Assembly: GCA_002491195.1 (NCBI GenBank)
Contig: DKVL01000020.1
Coordinates: 3,884 to 67,883, forward strand
Direction: 5' to 3'
DNA from: Lachnospiraceae bacterium UBA7179
Lineage (GTDB): Bacteria; Bacillota; Clostridia; Lachnospirales; Lachnospiraceae
Length of the DNA stretch: 64,000 nucleotides
In this document: piece by piece, positions 16,512-24,189 of the stretch
Layout of the letters: each line of letters begins with the position of its first letter
How positions within the stretch are numbered: position 1 is the first letter of the stretch
Notes under the pieces: generated by a model
Told to the model about the DNA's origin: nothing
Databases searched by the model: none
What the model saw: only the letters and a program-made list of their open reading frames with translations
Translations under genes and position numbers: made by a program

Positions 16512-17861
16512 ATGAAAAACGGTGCGTCGGACAGTATCGTGAAGGAGACCTTACATATGGCGTGGCCTGCGGTGTGCGAGTCCTTCTTTGTGTCGCTGGC
16601 GGGCATGATCGACTCGCTGATGGTGAGCTCGATCGGTTCTTATGCGGTGGCAGCAGTGGGGCTTACGACGCAGCCGAAATTTATGGGGATGGCACTTTTT
16701 ATTGCAATGAATGTTTCCATATCGGCGCTTGTCGCAAGGCGGCGCGGCGAGCAGAAAAAGGACGAGGCAAATCGGATTTTGCTGACGGCACTCCTGTTCA
16801 TACTGGTGTCTGTGGCAGTGGTATCTGTGTTGTGTGTGGCGTTTGCCAATCAGATTATCCATTTTTGCGGTTCGGCGCAGGACACACATGACACGGCTGT
16901 CATTTATTTTCGGATTATTATGGGCGGTATGGTTTTTAATGTGGTTTCCATGGGTATCAATGCTGCACAGCGTGGAGCTGGCAACACGATCATTGCCATG
17001 CGGACCAATATTACGTCAAATGTCGTGAATGTGATCGGCAATTATCTGCTGATCAACGGTCATCTGGGCTTTCCGGCGCTCGGCATTCACGGGGCAGCGA
17101 TCGCTACTGTGTTTGGTACGGTGGTGGCGTGTGTCATGAGTGTGTGCTCGTTGTTCCCGAAGGACAACTTTGTGAGCTTCCCATATATTATCAAGACCAA
17201 AATAAAGGCATCTGCGCAGACTTTGGTGCATATTGTCAAGGTGGGGTATTCGGTCTTTATCGAGCAGGTGCTGATGCGTATCGGTTTCATGTCCACGGCG
17301 ATGATGGCGGCGGGCATGGGAACGGACGCGATGGCAGCGCATCAGGTTGGCATGAATATATTGGGATTGACGTTTTCTTTCGGCGATGGAATGCAGGTGG
17401 CGGCGGTTGCGCTGATTGGCAGGAGTCTGGGTGAGGGACTTCCGGACAAGGCCAAGGAGTATGGAAAAGTGTGCAGGCGCATCGGCATGTGTATCTCGGT
17501 GGCGCTGGCTGTGATTTATCTCTTTGGAGGAGAGACGCTGTACAGGTTATTTTTTGAGGAAGATCATATCGTGGCGTATGGCGTGCGGATTATCCATGTC
17601 ATTATCATAATCGTACTCTTTCAGGTATCGCAGGTTATTTACATGGGATGTCTTCGGGGTGCGGGCGATACGACTTACACGGCGATGGCGTCAACGATCA
17701 GTGTCACTGTGATCAGAACGCTGTTCTCCTATCTGTGTGGTATCGTACTTGGATGGGGAATCACCGGAATCTGGCTTGGCGTGCTGGCGGACCAGATTTC
17801 ACGATTTCTCTTTGCCTCCATACGGTTCCGGGCGGGGAAGTGGACTGGGATCAAAATATAA
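16512..17861 (+). CDS. MATE-family efflux transporter
   Basis: A 449-residue integral membrane protein with about 12 hydrophobic segments in two related halves, the layout of MATE sodium- or proton-driven drug/metabolite antiporters. Typical stretches include AWPAVCESFF in the first helix, GAGNTIIAMRTNI at the inter-half loop, and the second-half GMGTDAMAAHQVGMNI. GAGGAGGG lies 9 nt before the ATG, within a dispersed repeat. An intrinsic terminator follows. A LacI-family regulator gene lies directly downstream and may control this or the next pump. The substrate is unknown. Confidence 0.9.
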   Translation: MKNGASDSIVKETLHMAWPAVCESFFVSLAGMIDSLMVSSIGSYAVAAVGLTTQPKFMGMALFIAMNVSISALVARRRGEQKKDEANRILLTALLFILVSVAVVSVLCVAFANQIIHFCGSAQDTHDTAVIYFRIIMGGMVFNVVSMGINAAQRGAGNTIIAMRTNITSNVVNVIGNYLLINGHLGFPALGIHGAAIATVFGTVVACVMSVCSLFPKDNFVSFPYIIKTKIKASAQTLVHIVKVGYSVFIEQVLMRIGFMSTAMMAAGMGTDAMAAHQVGMNILGLTFSFGDGMQVAAVALIGRSLGEGLPDKAKEYGKVCRRIGMCISVALAVIYLFGGETLYRLFFEEDHIVAYGVRIIHVIIIIVLFQVSQVIYMGCLRGAGDTTYTAMASTISVTVIRTLFSYLCGIVLGWGITGIWLGVLADQISRFLFASIRFRAGKWTGIKI

Positions 17862-17876
17862 TTGTACAATATATGC

Positions 17877-17943
17877 AAAAAGAGAGTTGTTTTTTTGTGC
17901 GGGGTTATGCGTTTAACCTTTGAAAAAACAACTCTTTTTTATT
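17877..17943 (+). terminator. Intrinsic terminator after MATE gene
   Basis: Long complementary arms AAAAGAGAGTTGTTTTTT and GAAAAAACAACTCTTTTTT bracket a 25-nt loop and end in TTTTTTATT. Confidence 0.8.
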
Positions 17944-18006
17944 ATACTAGAGCGTGTATGAAAAATGCTTTCCGGCAAATGTGCGAGAAAAGCGGGGGTG
18001 GTATTG

Positions 18007-19122
18007 ATGGAAAACGAACGGGTTCGGATAGCGGACATCGCAGAGGAGTTGGGACTTAGCACGGCAACGGTGTCCAATGTGATTCACGGGAAGACGAAAA
18101 AAATATCGGACGAGACGGCAAAGCGTGTCCTGGAGCTTGTGGAAAAGAGGGGATATTTCCCAAGCATGGCGGGCATTCTGTTGGCACAGAACGATTCCAG
18201 GATCATCGGCGTTGTCGTGAATGATCATGATAAGTACGAAGGTCATGTCCTGGAGGATGGTTTTATCGCATCGTCAATCAATGCCTTGTCGAAGGAGATT
18301 GATGCGGCTGGTTATTTTATGATGCTCAAAGTGACCAAAAGATCGGATGATATCGTACGGTTTGCATCGATGTGGAATATGGACGGGCTGGTGATCATCG
18401 GATTTTGCGAGCAGGATTATAAGAAACTGCGGGAATCCATGCATATTCCGTTTGTGATATATGATGGGTATTTTCAGGAGACGCATGGCATCGACAGGCT
18501 TGTGAATCTGTTGATTGACGACTATGATGGCGGTTATCAGGTGGGAACGTATTTGAAGAGTATGGGACATGATAAGGTGCTGTGTATTGCGGATAATGAT
18601 ATCTGTATGGATTTAGAGCGCATAAAAGGCTGTGAGTCTGCCATGGGACAGGAGGGCGTTCATTTTATGCAGATTCCGCAGCAGGAGAGGGAACGAATGC
18701 ATTTTTATCAGGAGAAGCTGGCTGAGATCCTGAAGTATTCCGCGGTCTTTGCGGTGTCGGATTTTTATGCGGTTGAGTTGATACGCTATCTGCAGGGAAA
18801 GGGAATACGGGTGCCAGAGGATATCTCTGTTGTGGGGTTTGATGACAGTCCGCTGTGCAATTTCTGCAGTCCGGCGCTGACCACAGTAAGGCAGGACGCA
18901 GAGATGCGGGCGAAGACCGCAGTTGGAGCATTGCAGGATCTGCGAGTGGGGACGCAGGAGTGTGCAGAGGTGAAATTGCCTGTTTTTCTGGTTGAGAGGG
19001 AGAGTGTTTGTGCCGCTGATGGCGGCATGACAGGAAGTGTGAGAAGAACTTCTAGCCACTCGCAGCAAAGGCTGCTTCGCGGAGAAGTTCTAAGTCTGCA
19101 TAGCAGACTTTTATCACACTGA
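18007..19122 (+). CDS. LacI-family transcriptional regulator with repeat-derived tail
   Basis: A LacI/GalR repressor of 371 residues. The N-terminal helix-turn-helix is IADIAEELGLSTATVSNVI with the hinge region GYFPSMAG. The sugar-binding-protein-like ligand domain follows, with ISVVGFDDSPLC and LTTVRQDAE near its end. A normal family C-terminus would fall at about VFLVERESV (residue 333). The last 38 or so residues, starting at CAADGGMTGS, are encoded by copy C of the mosaic palindromic repeat. The start at 18007 follows GGGGGTGG, and an in-frame extension to 17965 lacks a site. It lies between two MATE pumps, its likely targets. Confidence 0.88.
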   Translation: MENERVRIADIAEELGLSTATVSNVIHGKTKKISDETAKRVLELVEKRGYFPSMAGILLAQNDSRIIGVVVNDHDKYEGHVLEDGFIASSINALSKEIDAAGYFMMLKVTKRSDDIVRFASMWNMDGLVIIGFCEQDYKKLRESMHIPFVIYDGYFQETHGIDRLVNLLIDDYDGGYQVGTYLKSMGHDKVLCIADNDICMDLERIKGCESAMGQEGVHFMQIPQQERERMHFYQEKLAEILKYSAVFAVSDFYAVELIRYLQGKGIRVPEDISVVGFDDSPLCNFCSPALTTVRQDAEMRAKTAVGALQDLRVGTQECAEVKLPVFLVERESVCAADGGMTGSVRRTSSHSQQRLLRGEVLSLHSRLLSH

Positions 19123-19162
19123 AGAATGCCAAAGGGCAGGCATTCTTCTCACGGCCTATGTA
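19008..19162 (+). repeat. Mosaic palindromic repeat, copy C (partly coding)
   Basis: Module 3 (GCCGC / GCGGCATGACAGGAAGTGTGA), a variant module 1 containing GAGAAGAACTTCT and GGAGAAGTTCT and closing with TCACACT, and module 2 (GAAGAATGCC / GGCATTCTTC). The first 115 nt are read through as the end of the LacI gene. Confidence 0.78.
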
Positions 19163-19231
19163 AAAAGTCCGATGAAAAGGAATAAAACGAAAAAGGAACC
19201 AAATTGCTATAACAGTAGAAGGATGGGGAAC

Positions 19232-20635
19232 ATGGATAATTATGATTGTGATTTCAAGAAAGAAACATTTGAAAAAATAGTGCTTAAAATAGCGCTGCCT
19301 GTGACATTGCAGTCTCTGCTGCAGTCCTCGTTCAGCGTGATCGACCAGGTGATGATCGGACAGCTTGGAAGCGGCAGTATTGCCGGAATCGGTCTGGGAG
19401 GAAAGTTTGCTTCGCTGTATTCCGTTGTGCTTGCTGCGATCGCATCGGTGGCTGGAATTATGATCTCGCAGTATTTGGGGAGAAAGGATGAGAGGTCGGC
19501 TGCAAAAAACTTTTCGATCAATATGGCAATGTCTGTCGGACTGGCAGTAGTTTTTACGGTGCTGAGTGTGGTATTTCCAGATAAGATTATGGCGCTCTAC
19601 ACAAAAGATGAGGCGACAAGGACATTGGCTGTACAATATCTGCGGATCTATGCGATATCTTTTCTGCCGATGGCGGTCAGTTTCATTGCAGCAACGATGC
19701 TTCGCTGTAGGGAGAAGGCGACGCAGCCGCTTTATGCGAGTATTTTTGCACTGGTGTTGAATACAGGATTGAATTATTTACTGATTTTTGGAAAGTGGAT
19801 CTTTCCTGCAATGGGAGTGAAGGGGGCTGCGCTTGCAAGCGTCGTGGCGCAGGCGGTATCTTGTATGGTTCTTCTCATTTTCCTGTGTTTGAAGGAGAAC
19901 AGGGGGAAGGAACCTGCTCAAATGGGCACGGTCGGTCAGGAGGAAGGGAACGGGGAGCGCGTAGCAGGAGAAACAGATGGCCTGACCAGCTATGGAGCGC
20001 AATATCTGAAAATTCTTTGTCCAATGCTGCTGTGTGAGTTTTTATGGAGTCTGGGAGAGAACGTATATACGGCAATTTATGGGAATATCGGAACGGACGC
20101 CTGCGCCGCGATGACGATGACAATACCAGTTCAGACAATCGTGATCGGTGCGCTGAGTGGTTTGTCGCAGGCCGCAGGTATTTTGATCGGAAAATCTCTT
20201 GGCGCTGGAAAATATGAACAGGCATATACAGAGTCAAAAAAACTGATGATATATGGTCTTGCTGCATCCATAGTGTTGTCTGTGGCACTGGTGGCTGTCA
20301 GTCCGTTCTATGTGAGAATCTTCAATGTGGAGCCGTCCGTGCAGGCAATCACGAGGAGTCTGTTGATCGCGATCGCTGTTATTGCACCGGTTAAGGTATT
20401 GAATATGATATTGGGCGGAGGGATTATCCGAAGCGGGGGAAAGACAGCGTATACCATGTGGATCGACCTGATTGGGACATGGGTGTTCGGCGTGCCACTG
20501 GGATTGTTGAGCGCCTTTGTGTGGAACCTGGATGTGCAGTATGTCTATTTTATATTGTCCTTGGAGGAGTGTGTCCGGCTGGGGATATCAATTGTAATTT
20601 TCAGGCGCAGGGTGTGGATGGAGCGTATTCGGTAA
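19232..20635 (+). CDS. MATE-family efflux transporter (second)
   Basis: A multidrug/metabolite MATE antiporter of about 467 residues with 12 predicted hydrophobic segments. The first segments contain LPVTLQSLLQSSFSVIDQVM and IGLGGKFASLYS, typical of the NorM/MepA-like group. A hydrophilic linker rich in G, E and Q near residues 235-270 separates the two halves. The start is uncertain: ATG at 19232 follows AGAAGGATGGGG, whereas the frame stays open to an ATG at 19172 with a basic leader. A strong terminator overlaps its stop. With the pump at 16512 it flanks a LacI regulator. Confidence 0.88.
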   Translation: MDNYDCDFKKETFEKIVLKIALPVTLQSLLQSSFSVIDQVMIGQLGSGSIAGIGLGGKFASLYSVVLAAIASVAGIMISQYLGRKDERSAAKNFSINMAMSVGLAVVFTVLSVVFPDKIMALYTKDEATRTLAVQYLRIYAISFLPMAVSFIAATMLRCREKATQPLYASIFALVLNTGLNYLLIFGKWIFPAMGVKGAALASVVAQAVSCMVLLIFLCLKENRGKEPAQMGTVGQEEGNGERVAGETDGLTSYGAQYLKILCPMLLCEFLWSLGENVYTAIYGNIGTDACAAMTMTIPVQTIVIGALSGLSQAAGILIGKSLGAGKYEQAYTESKKLMIYGLAASIVLSVALVAVSPFYVRIFNVEPSVQAITRSLLIAIAVIAPVKVLNMILGGGIIRSGGKTAYTMWIDLIGTWVFGVPLGLLSAFVWNLDVQYVYFILSLEECVRLGISIVIFRRRVWMERIR

Positions 20636-20688
20636 AAGATTGACTTGATGATGCAGAACAATGTATAATCAAGTCAATCTTATTTTTC
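20636..20688 (+). terminator. Intrinsic terminator after second MATE gene
   Basis: A perfect 14-bp stem (AAGATTGACTTGAT at 20636-20649, ATCAAGTCAATCTT at 20668-20681) followed by ATTTTTC. Confidence 0.88.
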
Positions 20689-20739
20689 TATAGGGGTTAT
20701 GCATAGAATGTTGTGAATGGGGAAAGGTGGTCTCTTTGG

Positions 20740-21156
20740 TTATTGAGGTTTGGCTAAGGCCGGTGTATCAAGAATAGTGCGCAATGCGTCCTGAAGAACC
20801 TGTGAACAGTTGATTCCACGTTTGTCAGCGAGATTGACCATCCAGCAGGGGAGTGATACGTTTTTGCGGACGGAGTGGTTATCAGTGCGCGCGCGGTATT
20901 CAATGGTATCTGCAGTAATGAGGGAGCAGATGGCATCAGCAGATAGACGAAGTTGTTCCTGGGGAGTTGGCGGGGCAATCTCGATATTTTCGTCCTCAGC
21001 AACGACAAGCCAGACATTCATGGCATCGGTAATCTGATTCATGGCATCAGCGATATCTTTCCCTGTGGTGATGCAGCCTGGAAGATCAGGAACTTTTGCA
21101 TAATATCCAGAGCCGGTCTCCATTGGTGTAAAGATAGCAGTATAAATATAAAACAT
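20740..21156 (-). CDS. hicB: HicB-family antitoxin
   Basis: The antitoxin of a HicAB type II pair: it binds and neutralises HicA and usually represses the operon. The 138-residue product has the partial RNase-H-like fold, with YIYTAIFTPMETGSGYYAKV and PDLPGCITTGKDIADA, and a C-terminal ribbon-helix-helix or HTH-like part (KNVSLPCWMVNLADKRGIN, then FRT-like repeats). The ATG at 21156 has a perfect GAGGAGG 6 nt upstream. It overlaps the 3' end of hicA by 71 nt, an unusually long overlap. An operator-like palindrome lies ahead of the operon. Confidence 0.88.
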   Translation of the reverse strand: MFYIYTAIFTPMETGSGYYAKVPDLPGCITTGKDIADAMNQITDAMNVWLVVAEDENIEIAPPTPQEQLRLSADAICSLITADTIEYRARTDNHSVRKNVSLPCWMVNLADKRGINCSQVLQDALRTILDTPALAKPQ

Positions 21157-21373
21157 AATAGACCTCCTCGAAGGCAATGAAAAGTAAATGTTTTCCAATG
21201 ATATTAGCCTCTTTCAATATGTATTTCATATCATTTTCGTTGAAATCATGACGCTTTACAGGTATGGTACTATGAGTGTCAGGATTATAGTAGATATCAT
21301 GGTTGGTACCATGTCGTTTTAGGCAGTAGCCAGAAGCTTCAAGTGTTTTAATCGTTGTCTGTCTGGGACTCAT
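21086..21373 (-). CDS. hicA: HicA-family toxin with C-terminal extension
   Basis: An mRNA interferase of the double-stranded RNA-binding-like HicA family, which cleaves mRNA and slows translation. The core is normal: TTIKTLEASGYCLKRHGTNHDIYYN, with the catalytic-type histidine after the GTNH turn, then IPVKRHDFNENDMKYILKEANI ending near residue 58. The frame then runs on for 37 residues of unrelated hydrophobic, tyrosine-rich sequence inside hicB. A normal HicA is about 60 residues, so the original stop may have been lost. GAGGAGG precedes the ATG at 21373. Confidence 0.82.
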   Translation of the reverse strand: MSPRQTTIKTLEASGYCLKRHGTNHDIYYNPDTHSTIPVKRHDFNENDMKYILKEANIIGKHLLFIAFEEVYYVLYLYCYLYTNGDRLWILCKSS

Positions 21374-21396
21374 GATGTACCTCCTCTAATAACATT

Positions 21397-21425
21397 AGTA
21401 TACACAATATTGTGTATGTTTTCAA
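21397..21425 (-). promoter_or_regulatory. hicAB promoter with palindromic operator
   Basis: On the minus strand TTGAAA (21425-21420) and TATACT (21402-21397) are 17 nt apart. The 18-bp perfect palindrome ATACACAATATTGTGTAT (21400-21417) covers the spacer and the -10, a natural autorepression site for HicB. Confidence 0.75.
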
Positions 21426-21465
21426 TAAAAGATTGAGAAATATTGAAAGTGAACGTTACTTTTCA

Positions 21466-21617
21466 CGGGTCAGGAATGCGCTGAACTGCGCATTCCGTGA
21501 GAACATGATTCAGGAGTGAAAATTTTGCTTTGCAAAATGGGCGATTTTTGCGAAGCAAAACTCTGAATATCGCCCCGAATCGTTACTATGAGCGGCCCCC
21601 TGGCCGTGAATAGTAAC
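21466..21617 (+). repeat. Palindrome cluster with third repeat family
   Basis: Consecutive hairpins: GGAATGCGC / GCGCATTCC, then AATTTTGCTTTGCAAAAT and GCGATTTTTGCGAAGCAAAACT with CTGAATATCGC, and finally GTTACTAT / ATAGTAAC (21582-21617) enclosing GAGCGGCCCCCTGGCCGTGA. The last unit recurs inverted at 53559-53594. Confidence 0.65.
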
Positions 21618-21657
21618 AAGTGAACAGCTCCTATAGGGGCACGAGGGGGAGGAAACA

Positions 21658-22479
21658 ATGGCAGAAAGAATATTTGACACGATGCAGCAGAATCGGTTCG
21701 GTACGGATTACGGTTCGGTTGTCTATTGGGTAAGGCGGTGCCAGTCCGAGTGCACGCTTGTTTTTCTGCATGGTCTTACGGCAGACCATACTTTGTTCGA
21801 GAGACAGGTTGCTTATTTTGAAGGGCGATGCAATATTTTCTGCTGGGATGCGCCAGCTCATGGAAAATCGCGTCCATACGAAGGCTTTACCTATGCGCGT
21901 GCCGCAGAAAATCTGAAAGATATATTAGAGAAAGAAAATTTGAAGAACACTATTTTCATAGGGCAGTCCATGGGCGGCTATATCGCACAGACTTACATGA
22001 AATTGTACCCGGATGCGGTAAAGGCTTTTGTGGGAATTGATACCTGTCCTTTTGGACTGGATTATTATTCGAAGTCCGATGTATGGTGGCTGCGTCAGGT
22101 TGAGTGGATGTCGCTGTGCTTTCCACACAAGCTGCTGGTGAAGTCGATCGCAAAATCCTGCACCCATACAGAAGCTGCCTGCCAGAATATGTTGACGGCC
22201 TTGCAGCCCTATTCGAAGAAAGAGTTATGCCATCTCATGGGAATCGGTTTTGCGGGATTTCTGGAAGAAAACTGTGATCTCGAGATCACTTGCCCGACTG
22301 TTATTCTCGTAGGAGAGCATGACAGGACAGGGAAAGTGAAGCAGTACTGTGACGCGTGGCATCGCAAGACACGATTTCCGCTGTACAGGATTCCCGATGC
22401 GGCGCACAATTCTAATTTTGACAACAGTGATGTCGTGAATCGGATCATAGAAAGCTTTGTGCAAGATATTAGAATATAA
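21658..22479 (+). CDS. Alpha/beta-fold hydrolase
   Basis: A 273-residue cytoplasmic hydrolase of the alpha/beta superfamily. The oxyanion motif FLHGLT is near residue 38, the nucleophile elbow is GQSMGG (serine near residue 102), the acid is probably the aspartate in VGEHDRTG, and the catalytic histidine is in PDAAHNSN near the end. All three catalytic residues are present, so it should be active. Substrates range widely in this family (esters, lactones, peptides, haloalkanes) and cannot be deduced here. The ATG follows GAGGGGGAGG. A palindrome cluster precedes it. Confidence 0.85.
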   Translation: MAERIFDTMQQNRFGTDYGSVVYWVRRCQSECTLVFLHGLTADHTLFERQVAYFEGRCNIFCWDAPAHGKSRPYEGFTYARAAENLKDILEKENLKNTIFIGQSMGGYIAQTYMKLYPDAVKAFVGIDTCPFGLDYYSKSDVWWLRQVEWMSLCFPHKLLVKSIAKSCTHTEAACQNMLTALQPYSKKELCHLMGIGFAGFLEENCDLEITCPTVILVGEHDRTGKVKQYCDAWHRKTRFPLYRIPDAAHNSNFDNSDVVNRIIESFVQDIRI

Positions 22480-22492
22480 TTCGGAACAGGTG

Positions 22493-22532
22493 ATCCGCCA
22501 TATCGGCTGTCCTATGAAACGATATGGCGGAT
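22493..22532. terminator. Hairpin between convergent genes
   Basis: A perfect 13-bp stem (ATCCGCCATATCG / CGATATGGCGGAT) with a 14-nt loop between the hydrolase and DUF305 genes. Neither strand has a good U-tract, so it may work as a weak terminator or an mRNA end-protecting hairpin. Confidence 0.5.
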
Positions 22533-22545
22533 TGTCCGTAAGTTG

Positions 22546-23103
22546 TTATGATAGCAGCTTTTGCATCTCTTTGACGCCTTTTTCCTGCGAGGTGATGATG
22601 GTGTTTAAGATCGGTACAAGTTCTGGGCAGATGCAGTAGCGCAGTGCGTTTAGGGACATTGCGATCGCGCTCTGATGATGCGGAATCATCTCCCGCATAA
22701 AGTTGTCGCTGATATTGTCGGTGGAACAGGCGGTGTTCATGCCGGTGTACATCGTGTGAATGATATTTTGAAGCTCCCGTCGGTATAAATTGATGTCCTG
22801 ACAGGAGCTTTTCTGCGTCTTGCAGATACACAGTATATTCTGCATCTCACGGATACCTTTCGTCTGCTCGGCGATGATGTTTGATGCAATCTGCTGCAAT
22901 GCATCGCAGGTGGTGTATTTCAGGACATTTTCGGACATCTGGATCGCTGCTCGGTGGTGGGGGATCATCTGTACGATGAAGTTTTGAGAGATGCTGTCCG
23001 TGAGACAGGCGCCCTCCATTCCCTGGATCATATGATCTAAAATGTCATAGAAAACAGACAGGTACTCTTTGGTAGAACTGCTGAAACTGCATGGTTCGTA
23101 CAT
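22546..23103 (-). CDS. Tandem DUF305 (ferritin-like four-helix) protein
   Basis: A 185-residue protein made of two DUF305 units, a family with ferritin-like helical folds. Each unit has the same signature: FIVQMIPHHRAAIQMS in the first half and FMREMIPHHQSAIAMS in the second, with the paired histidines typical of metal-binding members. Several cysteines are scattered through both halves. The ATG at 23103 has AGGAGG 8 nt upstream, and the longer frame to 23160 is not needed. No signal peptide is visible. It lies convergent to the hydrolase. Some DUF305 proteins are linked to copper handling, but nothing nearby supports that here. Confidence 0.78.
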   Translation of the reverse strand: MYEPCSFSSSTKEYLSVFYDILDHMIQGMEGACLTDSISQNFIVQMIPHHRAAIQMSENVLKYTTCDALQQIASNIIAEQTKGIREMQNILCICKTQKSSCQDINLYRRELQNIIHTMYTGMNTACSTDNISDNFMREMIPHHQSAIAMSLNALRYCICPELVPILNTIITSQEKGVKEMQKLLS

Positions 23104-23229
23104 GGGAAATCCTCCTGTGGGTGTGAAGTCTGTTATATCATGAGCGTAACGAGATATCATTTATCATATTATATGATTTTTCGAAAAAGGGTGTGTCTGG
23201 GAAATGATCGACGCTGAACAAAGTCAACG

Positions 23230-23258
23230 TTGAATATCATTTATGTTCATGTTACAAT
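23230..23258 (+). promoter_or_regulatory. Promoter of the brnTA pair
   Basis: TTGAAT (23230-23235) and TACAAT (23253-23258) are spaced 17 nt, about 85 nt ahead of the brnT start. Confidence 0.6.
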
Positions 23259-23342
23259 ATTTTTATGCAACAAGCTTTTGAGCAGGGGAGGAAGTGTTTT
23301 CCTGATTCGGAACATAGTGCTGGAGAGAGGTGGAGGTTAAAA

Positions 23343-23657
23343 GTGTATGAATACTTTGATTTAGATTATGAAAGTGTAGTTTTTGAGTGGGATGAGGAAA
23401 AAGCAACTTCCAATTTTGTTAAGCATGGGATTCGTTTTGAAACTGCTTCGAAGGTATTTGCAGATAAGAATAAATTAATACGATATGATGAAGAACATTC
23501 GTGGGAAGAGCGATATGATGTTTTGGGGAAGGTAGGAAAAGTTCTTTTTGTGGTATGCACTTTTCGCAAGAATAATGTAGTACATATTATTTCTGCCAGA
23601 CGTGCAACAGAGCTTGAGAAAGTGAGGTATGAATGTGGCGAAAGTTATGATGAATAG
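23343..23657 (+). CDS. brnT: BrnT-family toxin
   Basis: A RelE-like ribonuclease toxin of the BrnT family. The 104-residue product carries the family core FEWDEEKATSNFVKHGIRFETASKVF (residues 14-39 or so), a central acidic segment with RYDVLGKV, and the C-terminal IISARRATELEKVRYE that holds the conserved arginines. The GTG at 23343 is chosen because GGTGGAGG lies 6 nt upstream. The frame is open to 23265 but that leader is not part of the family. The downstream antitoxin gene overlaps by 29 nt. The pair is toxin-first, as usual for BrnTA. Confidence 0.88.
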   Translation: MYEYFDLDYESVVFEWDEEKATSNFVKHGIRFETASKVFADKNKLIRYDEEHSWEERYDVLGKVGKVLFVVCTFRKNNVVHIISARRATELEKVRYECGESYDE

Positions 23658-23916
23658 TTTACCAGCAGAGCTGACACCTGAAGAAATTGAGGAGCTGGAA
23701 GCGGCTGAAAAGATGCCAATATGTTTTGATGACGATTGTCCAGAAATGACAGACGAAATGCTAAAGCAGTTTCACAGAATGGATTCCGTGACAATCAAGC
23801 TATCCCCGAGTAGTATGAAAAAGGTGAAATCACTGGGTGTAGGTTACTCAAAAATTTTAAGTCGGCTACTGGATTTAGCACTCAATGATGCAGAAATGGT
23901 TAAAAAATGTATGTAA
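23629..23916 (+). CDS. brnA: BrnA-like antitoxin
   Basis: A 95-residue acidic protein that overlaps the end of brnT. The N-terminal half (PAELTPEEIEELEAAEKMP) is a typical toxin-wrapping acidic segment. The C-terminal half, VTIKLSPSSMKKVKSLGVGYSKILSRLL, matches the ribbon-helix-helix DNA-binding part of BrnA antitoxins, which dimerise and repress the operon. GTGAGG lies just before the ATG. An internal ATG at 23650 is also possible. Expected role: neutralise BrnT and autoregulate. Confidence 0.82.
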   Translation: MNVAKVMMNSLPAELTPEEIEELEAAEKMPICFDDDCPEMTDEMLKQFHRMDSVTIKLSPSSMKKVKSLGVGYSKILSRLLDLALNDAEMVKKCM

Positions 23917-23960
23917 AATGGAGGTGCTTTTCATTAAAGCGCTTGATAAAATTCTGATAC

Positions 23961-24147
23961 TCAAGGTGCGCTCTAGTGCTCCATCCAGATAGAAATTGGA
24001 GTATGGGGCTGAATGTTTTGTGCCAGTGCTAGGCAAAATTTCGACGGCGATGCGGTGGCATCGTCTAGAAATTTTAACGACGCAATGGTGCGGAACAGGC
24101 AGTCCCAGACTTCAATTTTTAGCCGGATGGAGTACTAGGTACTTTGG
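23961..24147 (+). ncRNA. Long G-U rich hairpin RNA candidate
   Basis: A 187-nt imperfect inverted repeat spans nearly the whole gap between brnA and the acetyltransferase gene. Paired segments from base to tip: TCAAGGTGC with GTACTTTGG, CTAGTGCTCCATCC with GGATGGAGTACTAG, GAAATTGGAGTATGGGGCTG with CAGTCCCAGACTTCAATTTT, GTTTTGTGCC with GGTGCGGAAC, AAAATTTC with GAAATTTT, and GGCGATGC with GCATCGTC around a GGTG tip. Most departures from Watson-Crick pairing are G-U pairs when read as plus-strand RNA, which would be C-A mismatches on the other strand. This points to selection on plus-strand RNA. I recognise no known RNA family. Confidence 0.55.
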
Positions 24148-24189
24148 AAGGAAAAGGAACTGTTTCTTTTTTGGAGGATTGGAGCATAA

